Of a DNA stretch of 64,000 bases, positions 52,960-61,396 are shown in pieces (positions within the stretch are counted from its first letter, which is position 1; the number at the start of each line of letters is the position of its first letter). The notes beneath the pieces were generated by a model, which made no database searches, had not been told where the DNA came from, and saw only the letters and a list, made by a program, of their open reading frames with translations. The stretch comes from Eubacterium sp. (GTDB lineage Bacteria > Bacillota > Clostridia > Oscillospirales > Acutalibacteraceae), in assembly GCA_029258375.1 (NCBI GenBank), contig JARHZA010000002.1, positions 460,970-524,969 on the forward strand, written 5' to 3'. A program made the position numbers and the translations under genes.

Positions 52960-54003
52960 ATGAAAGTACTCATGATTGGTGGTACAGGACTTCTTGGTTC
53001 TGCTGCTGCTCAAATTTTTGTTGACCGTGGTAACGAAATTAAAACATTAGCATTACCACCTCTCCCAGAAGGCGCTCCAATTCCAGAAGAAATGGAAATC
53101 GTTTTCCAGGATGCTAACAAACTCTCAGATGACGAAGTAGTTGAAATGATGAAAGGATACGATATTTTCGTATTCGCAACAGGCGTAGACGAAAGAGTTG
53201 AATTCCCAGCTCCAGTTTATGACGCTTACAAAAAGTTCAACATCGACCCACTTGAAAGATTCTTACCTCTTGCTAAAAAAGCAGGTATGAAAGGTGCAGT
53301 TATCTGTGGTTCTTACTTTGCATGGCTTGCTAAAGATCGTCCTGATATGGACCTTTGCTCAAAGCACCCATACATCAGAAGCCGTATCGATCAAGAAAAA
53401 GTTTGCGAAAAGTATGCTGACAAGAACTTCTCAGTATCAGTTCTTGAACTCCCATACATCTTCGGCACACAGCCAGGTCGTAAACCAGTTTGGGTTATCC
53501 TTATCGAACAACTTCAAAGATTCGAAAAGATGCCATTCACAATGTACCCAGCAGGTGGTACAGCTATGCTTACAGTTCGCCAAGTTGGTGAATCAATGGT
53601 AGGTGCAGCTGAAAAAGCTCTTGAAACAGCTGAAAAAGGCGAAGGTCTTTACCGTGCATACGGAATTTCTTGTCAAAATATGACATGGAGAGAATTCCTT
53701 AAAATCGTTTACCGTGCAATGGACGGTATTCCTGATCGTAAGATCGTTGACGTTCCTAAGTGGACTTTCAAGGCATTTGGTCTTTATATGCGTAAAGAAT
53801 ATGCTAACAAAGGCATCGAAGGCGGTATCGATCCAGTAGGTCTTGCAGATATCATGGGTATGAACCTCTTCATCCCAACAGATGATTGTAAAGAACTTGG
53901 TTGTACACCAGATGATCTCGAAAAAGCAATTTTCGATTCTATCGCTCTTTCAAAGGCAGCTTTCGAAGGTAAAGCTAAACTTGTTGAAATGAAGGGTGAA
54001 TAA
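52960..54003 (+). CDS. NAD(P)-dependent epimerase/dehydratase-family protein, substrate unknown
   Basis: A 347-residue extended-SDR-like protein. The nucleotide-binding GxxGxxG is 'MIGGTGLLGSAAAQIF' at the N-terminus; 'FVFATGVDERV' and a 'GSYFAW' segment follow. The catalytic YxxxK of classical SDRs is not clearly placed ('PYIRSRIDQEK' is the nearest), so it may be an atypical reductase. The coding sequence uses C-ending codons (ttc, ctc, aac, atc) far more than its neighbours, and it has a near-consensus promoter, so it is probably highly expressed. It is monocistronic with GGAGG upstream and a terminator downstream. Function not assigned. Confidence 0.78.
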   Translation: MKVLMIGGTGLLGSAAAQIFVDRGNEIKTLALPPLPEGAPIPEEMEIVFQDANKLSDDEVVEMMKGYDIFVFATGVDERVEFPAPVYDAYKKFNIDPLERFLPLAKKAGMKGAVICGSYFAWLAKDRPDMDLCSKHPYIRSRIDQEKVCEKYADKNFSVSVLELPYIFGTQPGRKPVWVILIEQLQRFEKMPFTMYPAGGTAMLTVRQVGESMVGAAEKALETAEKGEGLYRAYGISCQNMTWREFLKIVYRAMDGIPDRKIVDVPKWTFKAFGLYMRKEYANKGIEGGIDPVGLADIMGMNLFIPTDDCKELGCTPDDLEKAIFDSIALSKAAFEGKAKLVEMKGE

Positions 54004-54024
54004 TCACTACTCTATAAAAAAATT

Positions 54025-54060
54025 AGTGGTCAAGGTTTCTTGACCACTTTTTTATTTTTT
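54025..54060 (+). terminator. Intrinsic terminator of the epimerase-like gene
   Basis: AGTGGTCAAG / CTTGACCACT with GTTT loop and a long T-run. Confidence 0.92.
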
Positions 54061-54087
54061 TTATAAAATACTTATATAAATAACAAA

Positions 54088-54308
54088 ACGGCTATGCAAA
54101 AAGCATAGCCGTAAATTTTTTAAAATCCGCACATCCGCCGAAGTTGAAGATAACCTGCTGTTAAAGGCAGGTGGGTTTCAACCGTGTTACTTTGTGCTCC
54201 CAACTTCTGCAAAAGCAGGAGGTCTGCATACCCATAAAACGAGTGTGAATCCCTTTTAATAAAGATTGTTCGGGTTATTTAAACTGTCGGTTGTCGAGAT
54301 GCGCAGAA
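54088..54308 (-). ncRNA. Candidate 6S RNA (SsrS-like) with its terminator
   Basis: On the minus strand, TCTGCGCATC (54298-54307) pairs along all ten positions, with two wobble pairs, with GATGTGCGGA (54126-54135), closing a 182-nt segment. Inside lie GTTGAA / TTCAAC (54177-54182 with 54143-54148), the hairpin ACCTGC / GCAGGT (54167-54172 with 54153-54158) and CTGC-TTTT-GCAG. The 3' end 'GGCGGATGTGCGG' resembles the 3' end of E. coli 6S RNA. A terminator (ACGGCTATGC / GCATAGCCGT, then TTTTG) follows at 54088-54115. Size, closing stem and open centre fit 6S RNA; tmRNA, RNase P and SRP motifs are absent. The promoter was not found; it may be processed from the DUF1292 transcript. The identity is by eye only. 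Confidence 0.55.
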
Positions 54309-54327
54309 AGAAAACAAGTTCTTTTAA

Positions 54328-54651
54328 TTATTGTTCGTCTGTTGGATCAAAATATTCAACATCGAATTTTTCTTCTATTTTAGACATAAGAATTTCAGAA
54401 ATTTCTTCGTATTCATTTTCATCTTGGATTTCAGCAAGGAATTCTTCGCCGTCTTCTTCAAGAACTTTTAAAATGATTACTTCATAATCTGCATCTACGA
54501 TTTCTTCTGCATCATCATGAAATTCTGTGATTGCAACATAAGTGCTATCTTCTGTTTCATATCTTTCAAGAAGTTCAAACATTATTTCGTTTCCATCATC
54601 ATCTGTAACAGATAGAATATCTGGTTCATAAAAGTCTTTTTCGTTATCCAT
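54328..54651 (-). CDS. DUF1292 domain protein (YrzB-like)
   Basis: A 107-residue very acidic cytoplasmic protein. 'SVTDDDGNEIMFELLERYET' and 'YVAITEF' are the usual DUF1292 pattern, followed by a Glu/Asp-rich C-terminus. In many Firmicutes it sits beside ruvX and alaS, which are not here. The function is unknown. It is separated by only 20 bp from the 5' end of the 6S-like RNA on the same strand, so the two could share a transcript. It has its own promoter with perfect -10. Confidence 0.82.
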   Translation of the reverse strand: MDNEKDFYEPDILSVTDDDGNEIMFELLERYETEDSTYVAITEFHDDAEEIVDADYEVIILKVLEEDGEEFLAEIQDENEYEEISEILMSKIEEKFDVEYFDPTDEQ

Positions 54652-54684
54652 AATATCACTTCAGTCCTTTCATTTGCTTGATAT

Positions 54685-54713
54685 ATTATAATATGTAATA
54701 TGTGTTTCGTCAA
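54685..54713 (-). promoter_or_regulatory. Promoter of the DUF1292 gene (and possibly the 6S-like RNA)
   Basis: On the minus strand TTGACG (54708-54713) and TATAAT (54685-54690) are 17 bp apart. Confidence 0.75.
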
Positions 54714-54771
54714 TAGAAAATTTGGATGTAAAAAATAAATAAAAAAACATAAAAAAAGTTGAAAAAAACTA

Positions 54772-54800
54772 TTGACAAATAACAAAACGAATGCTATTAT
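54772..54800 (+). promoter_or_regulatory. Promoter of the structured RNA locus
   Basis: TTGACA at 54772-54777 and TATTAT at 54795-54800 with a 17-bp spacer. Transcription would start near 54807 and meet no conventional coding sequence. It is divergent from the DUF1292 promoter about 60 bp away. Confidence 0.8.
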
Positions 54801-54806
54801 ATAGAT

Positions 54807-55030
54807 GAACTTAAGAGATAGATTTGATAAGAAAGTTCAGTAAGGTAAAGGAGGCTTTGTCCGATGGAATTCGAACCAGATCAGACAAACGCCTGTAAAG
54901 TATTCGGGCAAGTATAACGGATATACGTGTTGACAGAGGATGTATTATCACGGCGAACACAGGCTTTATGAAGTTTATGTAACAGTTATCGCAGGTAACC
55001 CGTAAAAGAATACACAGGCGTCTAACAAAA
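54807..55030 (+). ncRNA. Structured non-coding RNA, identity not established (raiA-type RNA is the first candidate)
   Basis: This segment is much richer in G+C than the flanks and folds well. TGAACTT / AAGTTCA (54806-54812 with 54833-54839) forms a 5' hairpin. ACGCCTGT (54889-54896) plus GTATTC (54900-54905) pairs with GAATAC plus ACAGGCGT (55008-55021): 14 pairs with one AAA bulge. Within it are GTATA-ACGGA-TATAC near 54912-54926, GTGTT / AACAC (54927-54931 with 54956-54960) and GTTA / TAAC near 54985-54998. A ribosome-like GGAGG and ATG (54863) open a 17-codon frame inside the fold. Size (about 220 nt), strong promoter and compact fold recall raiA RNA of Firmicutes, but I cannot confirm it. 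Confidence 0.65.
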
Positions 55031-55307
55031 TTTAATTTTAAAATATATTAAGTATTTATCGACTTTATCCTGCAGAAGTCTGAAGAGAAATCTTCAAAAT
55101 AATTTAAACAGGAGTTGTCCGATGCACTAACTAAATTTGTATAATCAAAGTTTTAATATAATTATTTTAAAGAAGGTGGTTCCTTTGTTAAGGAAATTCA
55201 TTGCATCAAGAAAATAATTATGAGAGGTTAGTCCAATGTACAGTTTAATTTAATTCAAATTGAATAAATAGTTAATATTATTGTAGTTAACATAAAAAAT
55301 TTAGTAT
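55031..55307 (+). other. 3' part of the RNA locus with hairpins and repeated GTCC-ATG motifs
   Basis: No gene of normal size is present. I see the GNRA hairpin TGAAGA-GAAA-TCTTCA (55081-55096), TTCCTT-TGTT-AAGGAA (55180-55195), and GATGCA (55121-55126) with TGCATC (55202-55207). Two copies of a GAGG/GGAG...GTCC(G/A)ATG motif (55111-55123 and 55223-55238) match the one at 54850-54865. The ATGs open frames of only two and five codons. With no internal promoter or terminator recognised, it probably belongs to the same transcript, which ends at the terminator at 55308. Confidence 0.45.
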
Positions 55308-55343
55308 GGCTGGTTTGCTTTTGCAAACCAGTCTTATTTTTAT
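55308..55343 (+). terminator. Intrinsic terminator of the structured RNA locus
   Basis: CTGGTTTGC (55310-55318) / GCAAACCAG (55323-55331) with TTTT loop, then TCTTATTTTTATT. Confidence 0.85.
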
Positions 55344-55479
55344 TATATAAAATCAAAATTTTAACAATTAACCAATATTGTTAAAATAGTGTATAATCTG
55401 TTTATATAATTGTTTAAGTTGTTTAAAATGTTACTAAATATGTATCCAATTTATTTCTATTATGACATTATCTCAATAC

Positions 55480-55508
55480 TTGTAATGGATAAAGATATAT
55501 GCTAAAAT
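55480..55508 (+). promoter_or_regulatory. Promoter of the NhaC gene
   Basis: TTGTAA at 55480-55485 and TAAAAT at 55503-55508, 17 bp apart, preceded by A+T-rich DNA with no other feature (55344-55479). Confidence 0.55.
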
Positions 55509-55546
55509 AGCAAAAATATAATAAACATAGAAAAAGAGGTGCTTTT

Positions 55547-56905
55547 ATGCCAAAAGCAAAATTTGTAGGCTTGTTGCCAATTATTGTTTTCCTTATCCTT
55601 TTTATAGGTGTTGGTGTAATTTCAGGAGATATATATGCGATGCCAGCAGTTATTGGCTTTATAATTGCTCTTATTGTTGCGTTTCTTCAAAACCCAAAAA
55701 TTAAATTTGCAGACAAATTACAACTTGTAGCTAAAGGTATTGGTGATGACAATATCGTAACAATGTTGTTTGTGTTTATTCTTTCAGGCGTTTTTTCTGG
55801 AATAGTAAAAGCATCTGGTGGTGTAGAAAGCACAGTTAATTTCGGACTTTCAATTATTCCTCCAAATTTAATGGTAGTAGGTATTTTTATAGTTGGTTGC
55901 TTTATTTCAGTATCAATGGGCACATCTGTTGGCACTATTTCTACACTGGCTCCAATTGCAGTTGGTATTGCAAATGCAACAGAGCTTTCATTACCAATGT
56001 GTATCGGTGCAGTAGTTTGTGGTGCAATGTTTGGTGATAACCTTTCAATGATTTCTGATACAACAATTGCGGCTGTTCGTACCCAAGGTTGTAATATGAA
56101 AGATAAGTTTAAAACAAATTTCTTGATTGTTTTGCCTGCCGCAATCATTACTATAGTTATTTTCTTCGCTCTAACAAGTAAAGCAAATTTCGTAATTCCA
56201 AATAATCTTGAATATAGTTTTGTCAAAATATTACCTTATCTTTTAGTTTTAATTGGTGCACTTATAGGAATTAACGTTTTTGTTGTACTTATATCTGGTA
56301 TTGTTCTTTCTTGTATTGTTGGTATCAGCACAGGAATGTTTACATTTTCTGAAATGTTTGGCCATATGAATGCTGGTGCGTCATCAATGTACGAAATTAC
56401 AGTAATTTCAATTATTGTTGCTGCAATCTTCCAGTTGGTTAAGGCAAACGGTGGCGTTCAGTTTATTATTAACTTAATTAAAAAATTCTCAAAGGGAAAG
56501 AAAGGTGCTCAAATTGGTATAGCATTTATGTCAGTTCTTGTAGACCTTTGCACTGCTAATAATACTATCGCAATTGTAATGACGGGTCCTATCGCTAAAG
56601 AAATAGGCGATGAGTATGATATAGAACCAAAGAAAATGGCATCAGTCCTTGACATATTCACATCTGCAGCACAAGGCGTTTTACCTTATGGTGCACAGTT
56701 GTTAACAGCAGCAACTGCTGCCTCTGCTGTAGCTTCAATTCAGCTTTCACCGGTTGAAATTTTACCTTATTTATATTATCCAATTTTAATGGCAGTAGTG
56801 GCAGTTATCGCAATTTTAATAACTGGCAATAAGTCAAAAAAGAATGTTCAAAAAGAAGTAAATAATGAAGTTCTCGATGCAGATGTTAAATTAAAAAACT
56901 TTTAG
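55547..56905 (+). CDS. NhaC family Na+/H+ (or organic ion) antiporter
   Basis: A 452-residue membrane protein with about 12 helices. 'GTSVGTISTLAPIAVGIANA' and 'VCGAMFGDNLSMISDTTIAA' are the NhaC-family core motifs, with a second-half equivalent 'VLVDLCTANNTIAIVMTGPIAKEI'. NhaC proteins exchange Na+ for H+, and relatives exchange malate/lactate or take up amino compounds, so the exact substrate is open. GAGGTG lies upstream of the ATG. It is monocistronic; the only structure after it is a weak palindrome without a T-run. Confidence 0.85.
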   Translation: MPKAKFVGLLPIIVFLILFIGVGVISGDIYAMPAVIGFIIALIVAFLQNPKIKFADKLQLVAKGIGDDNIVTMLFVFILSGVFSGIVKASGGVESTVNFGLSIIPPNLMVVGIFIVGCFISVSMGTSVGTISTLAPIAVGIANATELSLPMCIGAVVCGAMFGDNLSMISDTTIAAVRTQGCNMKDKFKTNFLIVLPAAIITIVIFFALTSKANFVIPNNLEYSFVKILPYLLVLIGALIGINVFVVLISGIVLSCIVGISTGMFTFSEMFGHMNAGASSMYEITVISIIVAAIFQLVKANGGVQFIINLIKKFSKGKKGAQIGIAFMSVLVDLCTANNTIAIVMTGPIAKEIGDEYDIEPKKMASVLDIFTSAAQGVLPYGAQLLTAATAASAVASIQLSPVEILPYLYYPILMAVVAVIAILITGNKSKKNVQKEVNNEVLDADVKLKNF

Positions 56906-56944
56906 TTTTAATTCTTTAAAGAATTTGAGATAATGCAATATTGC

Positions 56945-56973
56945 TTGACAAAATTTTATTATTTTGTTAAGAT
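56945..56973 (+). promoter_or_regulatory. Promoter of the T-box-valS unit
   Basis: TTGACA at 56945-56950 and TAAGAT at 56968-56973 with a 17-bp spacer; transcription would begin just before the T-box leader. Confidence 0.7.
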
Positions 56974-56987
56974 TATTTCATATTGAA

Positions 56988-57222
56988 TGGCAATGATAAA
57001 GAGGAGTATCTTTCTAATTGTTTTAAAGAGAGCAGTCGGTTGGTGTAAGACTGTAAACAAAGAAAGAGAAGGTAGCTTTTGAGCCGATAGAGTGAACTAA
57101 CAGTAACTTTGTCCGTATATCTGCGTTAAAGATTTGAGTGGCACTTATAAAAAGTGCAATTTGAGTGGTAACACGGAAGTTTAACTTTCGCCTCATTGTT
57201 GGGGCGAAAGTTTTTTATTTTT
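56988..57222 (+). promoter_or_regulatory. T-box riboswitch, valine specific, controlling valS
   Basis: The leader holds a Stem I with AGAGAG (near 57024) and GGTTGGTGTAAG apical sequence, a specifier region AAGGTAGC whose GTA (57072-57074) is a valine codon, and the T-box GAGTGGTAACACGG at 57163-57176, whose TGG pairs with uncharged tRNA NCCA. It ends in the terminator AACTTTCGCC / GGGCGAAAGTT (57183-57213) plus T-run. Uncharged tRNA-Val would stabilise the antiterminator and turn on valS. This covers the whole 333-bp gap between nhaC and valS. Confidence 0.93.
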
Positions 57223-57238
57223 TACAGGAGATGAAAAT

Positions 57239-59863
57239 ATGGCTAAAGAACTTGCAAAACAGTATGACCCAAGTGAAGTAGAAGACAGAACTTATAAGTT
57301 TTGGTGCGATAATAAATATTTCCACGCCGAGGTCAACCCTGAAAAGAAACCTTATACAATAGTTATTCCACCACCAAACATTACTGGTCAACTTCATATG
57401 GGACACGCTCTTGATAACACCCTTCAAGACATTCTTATCCGCTGGAGAAGAATGCAGGGATATGAAGCATTGTGGCTCCCTGGAACAGACCACGCATCAA
57501 TAGCAACAGAGGCAAAAATCGTTGAAGCTATGCGTGAAGAAGGCGTAACTAAAGATGATATCGGAAGAGACGGATTTATGGAACGTGCATGGGCATGGAA
57601 AGATAAGTTTGGTTCTCGTATCATTGAACAGTTAAAGAAAATGGGTTCTTCTTGTGACTGGGATAGAGAACGTTTCACACTTGATGAAGGTTGTTCAGAA
57701 GCAGTAAAAGAAGTATTTGTTAATCTTTATGAAAAAGACCTTATTTACCAAGGTAAAAGAATGGTAAACTGGTGTCCACATTGTCAAACAACAATTTCAG
57801 ACGCAGAGGTTGAATACGAAGATCAAGCAGGTCATTTCTGGCATCTTCGTTATCCATTTGTTGATGGCAGTGGATATTTAGAACTTGCAACAACAAGACC
57901 AGAAACTTTACTTGGTGATACTGCAGTTGCTGTTAACCCAAATGATGAACGTTATAAAGATTTAGTTGGAAAAATGCTTGATTTACCAATTGTTCATCGT
58001 CAAATTCCAGTTGTTGCAGATGAATACGTAGATGTTGAATTTGGTACAGGTGTTGTTAAAATTACTCCTGCACATGACCCTAACGACTATGAAGTAGGTC
58101 TCCGTCATAACCTCGAAATTATTGATGTTATGACAGATGACGGTCATATAGCTGAAGGTTGGGGTAAATATTCTGGTATGGATCGTTATGAATGCCGTGC
58201 TCAAATCGTTAAAGACCTTGAAGCAGAAGGTGCTCTAATCAAGATTGAAGATTACAGCCATAACGTTGGCACTTGTTATCGTTGCCATACTTCAATTGAA
58301 CCAAGACTTTCAAAGCAGTGGTTTGTAAAAATGGAACCACTTGCAAAACCTGCTATTGACGTTGTAAGAAACGGCGAAGTTAAATTCGTTCCAGAAAGAT
58401 TTGATAAAATTTATTATCACTGGATGGAAAATATTAAAGACTGGTGTATTTCACGTCAACTTTGGTGGGGACATCGTATTCCTGCATATTATTGTGATGA
58501 TTGCGGCGAAGTAATGGTTTCAAAAGATGAAGTCCATAAGTGCACAAAGTGTGGTTCAGAACACATTCATCAAGATCCAGATACACTTGACACTTGGTTC
58601 TCATCTGCTCTTTGGCCATTCTCTACAATGGGTTATCCTAATAACACACCGGAACTTGATTATTTCTATCCAACTAACACTCTTGTTACAGGTTATGATA
58701 TCATCTTCTTCTGGGTAGCAAGAATGATTTTCTCTGCAGTTGAGCATACAGGAAAAGTTCCTTTTGATACTGTATTTATTCACGGTATTGTTCGTGATTC
58801 TCAAGGCAGAAAAATGTCTAAATCACTTGGAAATGGTATTGATCCACTTCTTATTATTGATGAATACGGTGCAGATGCGTTAAGATTTACTCTTGCAACT
58901 GGTAACTCACCAGGAAATGATATGCGTTTCTCAGATGATAGAGTTAAAGCATCAAGAAACTTTGCAAATAAACTTTGGAATGCTGCAAGATTCGTTCTTA
59001 TGTATCTTGGCGAAGACTACAAATATAATGGTCTTCCTGCAAATTTAGCAATTGAAGATAAATGGATTATCAGTAAAGTTAATTCTCTTGCAAAAGAAGT
59101 AACAGAAAATCTTGAAAAATTTGAACTTGGTATCGCAGTTCAAAAACTTTATGATTTCATTTGGGACGTATTCTGTGACTGGTATATTGAAATTTCTAAG
59201 ATTAGACTTCAGAGTGGTGAAGATGCAGAAACTGCAAAGGCAGTTCTTGTTTATGTTTTGACAGATATTCTTAAACTTCTTCATCCTTTTATGCCATTTA
59301 TTACAGAAGAAATTTATCAAGCAATCCCACACGATACTGAATCAATTATGATTTCTAAGTGGGTTGAATATGATGAATCATTAAATTTCGCAACAGATGA
59401 AGAACAAATGGAAAAAATTATGACTGCAATTCGTGCTATTCGTAATCGCAGAAGTGAAATGAATATTCCACCAAGCAAAAAAGCAACAGTTTATATTGAA
59501 ACATCACTTGTTGATACATTCACAATGGGTGCAGAGTTTGTTAAGCGCCTTGCATCTTCAAACGAAGTTGTAGTTGCAACTGATTTTAGCCATCTTGAAA
59601 ACACAGTAACAATTATTACTGATGATGCTAAAATCTATATTCCACTTGGCGAACTTGTTGATTTTGAAGCAGAAAGAAAGCGCCTTGAAAAAGAAATGGC
59701 TGCTGCTCAAGATAAACTTGATTTCATCAACAAAAAGTTAAATAATCCTGGTTTTGTTAATAAAGCTCCTGAAAAGGTAGTTCAACAAAATCGTGAAGAT
59801 GCTGCTAAGCTTGAAGAAAAGATTGCAAACATTAAAAATTCAATTGAAACTTTAGGTAAGTAA
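57239..59863 (+). CDS. valS: Valyl-tRNA synthetase
   Basis: An 874-residue class I synthetase of full length. HIGH motif as '[17 protein letters not shown]' (near residues 40-56), the editing domain region '[19 protein letters not shown]' (TRPET), the KMSKS motif in '[14 protein letters not shown]' (near 525), an anticodon-binding domain, and a C-terminal coiled-coil arm ('[19 protein letters not shown]'). It charges tRNA-Val and edits mischarged Thr. CAGGAG precedes the ATG, controlled by the T-box leader. folC begins two bases after its stop. Confidence 0.97.
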   Translation: MAKELAKQYDPSEVEDRTYKFWCDNKYFHAEVNPEKKPYTIVIPPPNITGQLHMGHALDNTLQDILIRWRRMQGYEALWLPGTDHASIATEAKIVEAMREEGVTKDDIGRDGFMERAWAWKDKFGSRIIEQLKKMGSSCDWDRERFTLDEGCSEAVKEVFVNLYEKDLIYQGKRMVNWCPHCQTTISDAEVEYEDQAGHFWHLRYPFVDGSGYLELATTRPETLLGDTAVAVNPNDERYKDLVGKMLDLPIVHRQIPVVADEYVDVEFGTGVVKITPAHDPNDYEVGLRHNLEIIDVMTDDGHIAEGWGKYSGMDRYECRAQIVKDLEAEGALIKIEDYSHNVGTCYRCHTSIEPRLSKQWFVKMEPLAKPAIDVVRNGEVKFVPERFDKIYYHWMENIKDWCISRQLWWGHRIPAYYCDDCGEVMVSKDEVHKCTKCGSEHIHQDPDTLDTWFSSALWPFSTMGYPNNTPELDYFYPTNTLVTGYDIIFFWVARMIFSAVEHTGKVPFDTVFIHGIVRDSQGRKMSKSLGNGIDPLLIIDEYGADALRFTLATGNSPGNDMRFSDDRVKASRNFANKLWNAARFVLMYLGEDYKYNGLPANLAIEDKWIISKVNSLAKEVTENLEKFELGIAVQKLYDFIWDVFCDWYIEISKIRLQSGEDAETAKAVLVYVLTDILKLLHPFMPFITEEIYQAIPHDTESIMISKWVEYDESLNFATDEEQMEKIMTAIRAIRNRRSEMNIPPSKKATVYIETSLVDTFTMGAEFVKRLASSNEVVVATDFSHLENTVTIITDDAKIYIPLGELVDFEAERKRLEKEMAAAQDKLDFINKKLNNPGFVNKAPEKVVQQNREDAAKLEEKIANIKNSIETLGK

Positions 59864-59864
59864 T

Positions 59865-60983
59865 ATGAATTATGATGAAGCCTTAAACTTCATAAAAGAA
59901 AAAGAAAGACTCGGCATTATGCCGGGTCTTTCAAGAATAGAGAAGTTGTTGTCTATAATGGGTAATCCACAAGATGAATTGAAAATTATTCATATTGCTG
60001 GAACAAACGGCAAGGGTACAGTCGCAAACACCATTGCTGAAGCGCTTATGAAGTGTGGATATAAAGTAGGTCTCTTTACTTCACCTTGGGTGGAGGATTA
60101 TAGAGAGCAAATTAAATTAAATGGTAAATATATACCAAAAGAAACTTTTGCTAAATATGTTGAAGATTATGCAGAAGCAGAAGCGACAGAGTTTGAATAT
60201 TTAACGGGAATTATGTATAGATATTTTGCTGATAGCAAAGTCGATTACGCAGTAGTTGAGTGTTGTATGGGTGGAAAAGGGGATTGCACCAATGCAATTA
60301 AAACACCAATTTTATCTGTCATAACTTCTATTTCAATTGATCATACAAATTTTCTTGGTAACACGTTAAAAGAAATTGCAACGGAAAAAGCTGGAATTAT
60401 TAAAGAAAACGGAACTGTCGTTCTTTATCCTAATAAAGAATGTGAGGGCATTTTCGAAAAAAGATGTTTAGAAACTAATTCAAAGCTAATAAAAATTAAA
60501 GAATATAATGATTTTAAACAAAATAATTATGAAGTTGTTAAAAAATGCTTGGCCATTATTGGAATTGAATGTGACTTTAACATATCAAAACTTCCAGCAC
60601 GCCAAGAATTTATAACAGATAATATTATGATAGATGGTGCACACAACGAAAGTGGATCTATTTCACTAAAAAAATATCTTCCAAAAAGAGACATTACTGC
60701 CGTGATTGGAATGATGAAAGATAAAGACGTAGATGCCTATTTAAAAAATATTGCTCCTTGTTGTAAAAAAATAATTTTAACAGAGCCAAGTAATCCACGT
60801 TCTATGAAAGCAGAAAAACTTGCTGAATTTGCTCGCAAATACTGCAATAATGTAGAAATAGAAAAAAATCCAAAAAATGCTGTAAACAAAGCTTTAAAAA
60901 ATTATGATTTTCTTCTTGTTTGTGGTTCTTTTTTTCTTGCAAGAGACATAAGAAAAGATTTAATTAAAACTATAATTCGATAA
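59865..60983 (+). CDS. folC: Folylpolyglutamate synthase / dihydrofolate synthase
   Basis: A 372-residue Mur-ligase-family enzyme. 'IIHIAGTNGKGTVANTIAEAL' is the P-loop (near residues 40-60), 'SPWVEDYREQIKLNG' the folate loop and 'SISIDHTNFLGNTLKEIATEKAGIIK' the metal/lysine region; 'DGAHNESG' opens the C-terminal domain. It adds Glu to dihydropteroate or folates. It is about 50 residues shorter than typical (~420-430), mostly missing around the linker between domains, but all motifs remain. It is cotranscribed with valS, as often in Firmicutes. Confidence 0.92.
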   Translation: MNYDEALNFIKEKERLGIMPGLSRIEKLLSIMGNPQDELKIIHIAGTNGKGTVANTIAEALMKCGYKVGLFTSPWVEDYREQIKLNGKYIPKETFAKYVEDYAEAEATEFEYLTGIMYRYFADSKVDYAVVECCMGGKGDCTNAIKTPILSVITSISIDHTNFLGNTLKEIATEKAGIIKENGTVVLYPNKECEGIFEKRCLETNSKLIKIKEYNDFKQNNYEVVKKCLAIIGIECDFNISKLPARQEFITDNIMIDGAHNESGSISLKKYLPKRDITAVIGMMKDKDVDAYLKNIAPCCKKIILTEPSNPRSMKAEKLAEFARKYCNNVEIEKNPKNAVNKALKNYDFLLVCGSFFLARDIRKDLIKTIIR

Positions 60984-60989
60984 AAAATT

Positions 60990-61034
60990 TATAACCACTA
61001 TGCTATATTTCTTAGCACAGTGGTTATTTTTTTA
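60990..61034 (+). terminator. Intrinsic terminator of the valS-folC operon
   Basis: ATAACCACTATGCTA / TAGCACAGTGGTTAT, with a small internal mismatch, and a T-run. Confidence 0.88.
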
Positions 61035-61074
61035 ATCAGTGAAAATATAATGTTCTAATTTTGGAGTGAAAATA

Positions 61075-61395
61075 ATGAATGTTACAATAGAAACAAGTGG
61101 TAATTTAATGATTGCTTATCTTATTGGAGAACTTGATCATCACACCGCAGAAGACATTCGTAATAAAATCGACAACGCTATAAGTTATAAAAAACCAAAT
61201 CATTTAATACTTGATTTTAAAAATATAACTTTTATGGATTCAAGTGGAATTGGGCTTGTAATGGGGCGTTATCGTCTTATGCAAAATCATAGGGGTTCTG
61301 TTGAAATAAGAAATGTAACTTCACAAACTAAAAAAATTATGGAACTTGCAGGACTTGGAAGAATTGCAGTTATAAACGAGTTTAAGGAGAAGTAA
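61075..61395 (+). CDS. spoIIAA: Anti-sigma F factor antagonist SpoIIAA
   Basis: A 106-residue STAS-domain protein. 'FKNITFMDSSGIGLVMGRYRLM' holds the phospho-acceptor Ser 56 at the same place as Ser 58 in Bacillus SpoIIAA. Dephosphorylated SpoIIAA binds SpoIIAB and releases SigF in the forespore. The start at 61075 follows GGAG by eight bases; a GTG at 61066 lies inside that ribosome site. It is the first gene of spoIIAA-spoIIAB-sigF. No dacF precedes it; a Spo0A box was not identified with confidence upstream. Confidence 0.95.
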   Translation: MNVTIETSGNLMIAYLIGELDHHTAEDIRNKIDNAISYKKPNHLILDFKNITFMDSSGIGLVMGRYRLMQNHRGSVEIRNVTSQTKKIMELAGLGRIAVINEFKEK

Positions 61396-61396
61396 A

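Noticed and set aside
54863..54916. 17-codon frame (ATG at 54863, GGAGG upstream) as a small protein gene
   Set aside because: It lies within strongly base-paired RNA structure, is very short and polar, and the other copies of the motif open frames of only 2 and 5 codons. Kept as a finding, not called as a CDS.
56906..56940. Palindrome AATTCTTTAAAGAATT after nhaC as a terminator
   Set aside because: It is A+T-only in the centre and has no T-run, so it would not be stable enough.
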